From a bacterium (GTDB lineage: Bacteria; Sysuimicrobiota; Sysuimicrobiia; Sysuimicrobiales; Segetimicrobiaceae): DNA of 53,920 nucleotides. Below the pieces are notes generated by a model, which worked only from the letters and a program-made list of their open reading frames with translations, did no database searches and was not told the origin of the DNA. Below are positions 50,942-53,920 of the stretch, piece by piece; the stretch's first letter is position 1; each line of letters starts with the position of its first letter. The stretch is from positions 1-53,920 of the forward strand of contig DASSJF010000019.1 in the NCBI GenBank assembly GCA_035691305.1, given 5' to 3'. Position numbers and translations under genes: made by a program.

Positions 50942-51447
50942 CGGCCCTCGACCGCGCCGGAACGCCGGGTGAGCAGGTCCGGTCCGACGCGGTGGCGCGT
51001 GTGCGGGCCGCGCTCGCGGCCGCCGGCGTCGAGGCGAGGGTCGTCGAGTTCGCGGAGAGCACGCGCACAGCGCGGGACGCCGCGCGCGCCGTCGGGACGT
51101 CGATCGGACAGATCGTGAAGTCCCTGACTTTCCTCGCGGACGGACGGCCGGTGCTCGTGCTCGCGTCGGGCGCCAACCGCGTCGACACCGCCAAGGTGGC
51201 GCGGCTGGCCGGGGCTGCGCGCGTCGAAAAGGCCACCGCCGACGCGACCCGCGAGGCGACCGGCTTCAGCATCGGCGGCGTGCCGCCGGTCGGACACCGC
51301 ACCGCCCTCCCGGTCTACGTGGACGCGGCGCTGCTCGCGTACGACGTCGTGTACGCCGCGGCGGGCACCCCCCACGCCGTCTTTCCGATCGAGCCTTCCG
51401 CGCTGGTCCGCGTCACCGCGGGCACCGTCGGCGACATCGCCGAGTAA
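50938..51447 (+). CDS. YbaK/ProX-family aminoacyl-tRNA deacylase
   Basis: A 169-residue YbaK/EbsC domain protein. Family features are GTSIGQIVKSLTFLADGRPVLVLASGANRVD (the catalytic Lys in QIVKSL), TGFSIGGVPPVGH and the final AGTPHAVFPIEPSALV. YbaK and ProX proteins hydrolyse mischarged Cys- or Ala-tRNA-Pro. The proS gene nearby encodes a form without an internal editing domain, so trans-editing is a plausible role, by inference. The start is a GTG overlapping the cytochrome stop. It is convergent with the MFS gene, 10 nt away. Confidence 0.9.
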   Translation: MTALDRAGTPGEQVRSDAVARVRAALAAAGVEARVVEFAESTRTARDAARAVGTSIGQIVKSLTFLADGRPVLVLASGANRVDTAKVARLAGAARVEKATADATREATGFSIGGVPPVGHRTALPVYVDAALLAYDVVYAAAGTPHAVFPIEPSALVRVTAGTVGDIAE

Positions 51448-51457
51448 TTCCCCGCCG

Positions 51458-52657
51458 TCACGACGGAGCCGCGGCGCCGGCGGCCGCCGCGTGTGCGCGC
51501 TCTTCGCGCCGCAGCGCCACCGCCGGCGCGAACCCCGCCGCCGCGATGCCGAGGCCGAGCAGCCAGACCGGCGTGAAGCTGTGCGTCGCGTCCAGCACGT
51601 AGCCGAACAGCACGCCGGAGATCGTCGAGGCGACCTGGCCGACGGCGAGGTTGAGTGAGACGGCCACGCCGGCGCGGTGGATGCCGAACAACTCCGTCGT
51701 GAGCGTCGTGAGGACCGGTAGCGTCAACGCCAGGCCGGTTCCCGCCAGCACCGCGCTCGCGGCGACACCCGGCGCCGTGCGGACGCCGGCGAGCAGCGCA
51801 AAGGACGCCACCAGCACCCCGAAGCCCGCCAGGATGACCGGGGCGCGCGCGCCGAGGCGGTCCGAGACGTTGCCCGCGAGGGGCGACGCGGCGAGAAGCG
51901 CTACGTTGACGACCGCGGCGAGGCCGCCCGCCGCCGTACGGTTGAACCCGAAGACGTTGGCGAGATAGGTGGGCAGCCATGCGGTGATGCCGTAGGCGCT
52001 GAAGAGCGCGAGAAACACGGAGCCGGACAGGGCGAGGAACGTCCGCCGTCCCGCGATGCCCGCGATCTGACGCAGCGCGGGCTCTCCCCCCGGGCCGCGC
52101 GGCGCGCCGGGCGGGAGCCACAGGGCGCCGCCGGCGAGAACGGCGGCCGTTGCGGCCGCGAGCGCCAGAAACGCCGCGGGGACGCCGGCCCATCCGCTCA
52201 CGAGCGGCATCAAGAACAGCCCCGCCACCATGCCGGCGCCCGCGCCGGATTGGAGGACGCCCATGGCGGCGCCGCGGTTTCGCGCCACGCCCAGCATCAG
52301 CTTGACCGTCGAAGAGTAGAGCGCCGCCGCGCTGAGGCCCATCAGGAACCGCAGCACGAGCGCGGCCGCGTACCGGCCGGTCAGCGCGAAGAGCGCCGAG
52401 GTGAGCGTCATGCAGGCAAGTCCGGCCACCGTGACCCGGCGCGCCGGCACGTTGTCCGCGGCGAGGCCCGCGGGGATCTGCGCGAGCACGTAGCCGAGGA
52501 GGTAGGCGGAGAGGAGTCCCCCGACCCCGGCGTAGTCCACGTGGTAGGCGGCCCGGAGGTCGTTGAAGAACGGGACGACGTCGATCCGCTGCGCGTTGGC
52601 GATGAAGAGCACGCCCCACCCCGCGGCGGCGGCGGTCCGCAGCGGTTCGCCCATCAC
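51458..52657 (-). CDS. MFS transporter
   Basis: A 399-residue major facilitator with twelve hydrophobic segments. The motif-A-like loop after TM2 reads GLAADNVPARRV, and the pattern repeats in the second half (GNVSDRLGARAPV). ITAWLPTYLANVFGF is seen in organic-anion and cyanate-type MFS proteins. Substrate unknown; oxalate or another organic anion would fit the neighbourhood, but nothing in the sequence shows it. The start could be the GTG at 52657 or the ATG at 52654; neither has a clear ribosome site. Confidence 0.88.
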   Translation of the reverse strand: MMGEPLRTAAAAGWGVLFIANAQRIDVVPFFNDLRAAYHVDYAGVGGLLSAYLLGYVLAQIPAGLAADNVPARRVTVAGLACMTLTSALFALTGRYAAALVLRFLMGLSAAALYSSTVKLMLGVARNRGAAMGVLQSGAGAGMVAGLFLMPLVSGWAGVPAAFLALAAATAAVLAGGALWLPPGAPRGPGGEPALRQIAGIAGRRTFLALSGSVFLALFSAYGITAWLPTYLANVFGFNRTAAGGLAAVVNVALLAASPLAGNVSDRLGARAPVILAGFGVLVASFALLAGVRTAPGVAASAVLAGTGLALTLPVLTTLTTELFGIHRAGVAVSLNLAVGQVASTISGVLFGYVLDATHSFTPVWLLGLGIAAAGFAPAVALRREERAHAAAAGAAAPS

Positions 52658-52691
52658 GCCGACGTTGCCGCCGCGCGCGGCGGACGTCCGG

Positions 52692-53747
52692 TCAGGCGTA
52701 GGCGTCGTAGACGGCGCGGCCTACCTCCGCGATCGCCAGTCGTCCCTTGAGATCGTCCGCCAGGTCGCGGGTGAAGACGCTCACCACGCACGGCCCGGCG
52801 GCGGTGTACAGCACGCCGGCGTCGTTGCTGACGCGCGTGAGCGACCCCGTCTTGTGCGCCATTTCGATCCCCGGCGGCAGCAGCAGCGGCAGCCGGTCGC
52901 GTACCTGCTGGCGGCGCATGATGTCGAGCATGAGGCGGCACGCCTCGCGCGGGATCGGCCCGTCGGTCCCGTTCCCGAGGACCGGCCGCACGATCAGCTC
53001 GATCAGGCGTCCCATCTCGCGCGGCGTGGTCATGTTCGCGCGCGCGTCGTGGTAGACGCGCGCGTTCCAATCCAGCTGCCGGAGGCGGAGGCGCTCCGCG
53101 GCGAGCCGGCGGGTCTCCGACGTGTCCGGCGCGTCTCCGAGTCCGACGAGGTCGCGGAGCAGGCCGCGGCAGCCCATCGTCACGACGGTGCGGCGCAACC
53201 CGCAGGCCGCGAGCCGCGCGTTGACGGCGTCCGCGCCGATGAGGTCGAGCAGAATGTCGGTCGCGGTGTTGTCGCTGACGATGATCATCAGCACCGCGAG
53301 ATCGCGGACCGTGAGCCGCGTGCCGCCGGACAGCTCCTTGAGCACGCCGGAGCCGGGCGCCTTCATGTCGTCGGTCACGGCGATCTGTTCGTCGAGCGAC
53401 CGCCGGCCGGCCACCGCCTGCGACATCAGCTCGGCGAGGAGCGGTACCTTGAACACGCTGGCCATCTGGAAGGGCCGGTCCGCCTCGAGCGCCACCGTAT
53501 CGCCGCGCGTGAGGTGATGAACGTACACGCCCATCGTGCCGTCGAGTCGACCGGCGATGCGGCGAACGCGGGCCAGCAATCCGTCCGGCCCGAGCGCGCC
53601 GGCGCGCTTCGCCCCCGCGCTCTCCGTCGCGGCGCGAGATCCCCGCGCGGCGGGTCGTGGTGCGTGTGTTCGCGCCGCGCGCGATCGCGGCGTGCGGGTC
53701 TTCGACGTGCGCCGTGCGGAGGTTCGCGTGCGTCGGGGCGTCGTCAT
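52692..53747 (-). CDS. Second class A beta-lactamase-like serine hydrolase, with basic N-terminal tail
   Basis: A 351-residue protein from the ATG at 53747; an in-frame start at 53852 exists but would lie upstream of the only plausible -10 of this region. The core has S97-V-F-K100, S158-D-N160 and K299-T-G301, the class A/PBP-like set. The omega-loop ExxLN is not visible; the segment before TTP reads VYHDARANM without a Glu. The first 50 residues are Arg/Thr/Ala-rich and strongly basic, and no signal peptide is seen. It is a paralogue of the hydrolase at 6553-7344 (shared LMIIVSDN, MRRQQ, LLPP, KTG stretches). Substrate unknown. Confidence 0.82.
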   Translation of the reverse strand: MTTPRRTRTSARRTSKTRTPRSRAARTHAPRPAARGSRAATESAGAKRAGALGPDGLLARVRRIAGRLDGTMGVYVHHLTRGDTVALEADRPFQMASVFKVPLLAELMSQAVAGRRSLDEQIAVTDDMKAPGSGVLKELSGGTRLTVRDLAVLMIIVSDNTATDILLDLIGADAVNARLAACGLRRTVVTMGCRGLLRDLVGLGDAPDTSETRRLAAERLRLRQLDWNARVYHDARANMTTPREMGRLIELIVRPVLGNGTDGPIPREACRLMLDIMRRQQVRDRLPLLLPPGIEMAHKTGSLTRVSNDAGVLYTAAGPCVVSVFTRDLADDLKGRLAIAEVGRAVYDAYA

Positions 53748-53794
53748 ACGCGCGTGCTTCGTCTCCGCCGGGCCGCGCTCCCGCCCGCCGCCGG

Positions 53795-53824
53795 TTGCCC
53801 GCGGGCTTTCGCGCGTGCTATAGT
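53795..53824 (+). promoter_or_regulatory. Promoter of the FMN-riboswitch transcript
   Basis: TTGCCC (53795-53800), 18-bp spacer, TATAGT (53819-53824), reading out of the right edge. Divergent from the beta-lactamase-like gene. Confidence 0.6.
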
Positions 53825-53847
53825 GTCTACACAACTGAAGAGAACAC

Positions 53848-53920
53848 GCCACGGACCTTCGGGGCAGGGTGAGCCGGGGATCTCGCGCCGCGAGGCGCGC
53901 CCGGCAATTCCCGATCGGCG
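53848..53920 (+). ncRNA. FMN riboswitch (RFN element), 5' part only
   Basis: The conserved core is visible as CCTTCGGGGCAGGGTG, then AATTCCCGATCGGCG at the window end, the diagnostic RFN segments around helix P2. An extra GC stem (GCCGGG...CCCGGC with an inner CGCGCC/GGCGCG helix) fills the variable loop between them. FMN riboswitches control riboflavin synthesis or transport genes by termination or by hiding the ribosome site. The 3' half and the controlled gene (rib operon or a riboflavin transporter) are outside the window. Confidence 0.9.

Noticed and set aside
51458-52657. Oxalate/formate antiporter to go with the oxidoreductase
   Set aside because: It is an MFS protein but shows no specific oxalate-transporter signature I can point to and lies 5 kb away on the other strand.
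1-53920. tRNA, rRNA, CRISPR, insertion sequence, prophage or attachment site
   Set aside because: Read through for T-loop-like motifs, direct repeats and transposase-like proteins; none found by eye. A dedicated tRNA and repeat scan would settle it.

Overview
The window is a dense, very GC-rich stretch (roughly 70% G+C by eye) of bacterial chromosome. I see no insertion sequence, phage gene, CRISPR array, tRNA or rRNA. Gene order is of the Gram-positive/Terrabacteria kind: tmk-darA-holB in a row, mfd overlapping mazG, a cyclic-di-AMP receptor and an R3H/SpoIIIAA-like ATPase. An archaeal-type phosphoglycerate mutase, the archaeal/eukaryotic-type ProS, endonuclease Q and a 2-oxoacid:ferredoxin oxidoreductase suggest a deep-branching, partly anaerobic or thermophile-derived lineage. 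The CSP1-3/Sysuimicrobiota group or a Chloroflexota relative would fit, but I cannot assign a taxon from sequence alone.

Left part (1-21.7 kb, almost all minus strand). mfd-mazG (transcription-coupled repair, nucleotide clean-up) has its own promoter. nadE follows. A peptide ABC importer (binding protein, two permeases, no ATPase) runs into a class A beta-lactamase-like hydrolase and a LysE exporter. glnA sits behind a promoter and a promoter-proximal intrinsic terminator. VOC and SRPBCC proteins follow. Next comes a tightly coupled set of H+-pyrophosphatase hppA, a GAF/HisKA_2 histidine kinase and an ANTAR response regulator that carries an unusual extension of about 400 residues. A DUF192 protein and an alpha/beta hydrolase close the block.

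Middle part (21.7-38.3 kb). On the plus strand: a geranylgeranyl-reductase-like flavoprotein, endonuclease Q, an RlmI-type methyltransferase, the R3H ATPase (promoter, short leader, terminator), then tmk-darA-holB. Next are an endonuclease IV gene with a small B-box protein (minus), a DMT transporter and a trans-sulfuration enzyme, a HAD hydrolase (minus), and ddl-dapF-apgM. The DapF homologue has serine at both catalytic cysteine positions. An RlmD-type methyltransferase ends the block.

Right part (38.3-53.9 kb). A sugar ABC importer (AglEFG-like, no ATPase) precedes a GntR regulator with a perfect palindromic operator. Its likely targets are three genes of a 2-oxoacid:ferredoxin oxidoreductase whose active-site motif suggests oxalate rather than pyruvate. 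A long 5' leader before a rhodanese gene holds a near-leaderless short ORF with a Cys-Ile-Cys motif and a following hairpin, a candidate cysteine-responsive attenuator. Then come MscL with a zinc ribbon, proS behind a promoter-proximal hairpin, a TlpA-like thioredoxin, a cytochrome c lipoprotein, a YbaK deacylase, an MFS transporter and a second class A beta-lactamase-like protein. The last bases are the start of an FMN riboswitch reading out of the window.

Recurring theme: promoters here are easy to read (-35/-10 with 17-18 bp spacers). Several lie almost on top of the start codon, implying leaderless or near-leaderless mRNAs. At least four genes (glnA, the R3H ATPase, the rhodanese, proS) have a terminator-like hairpin between promoter and gene, so premature termination appears to be a common control layer.
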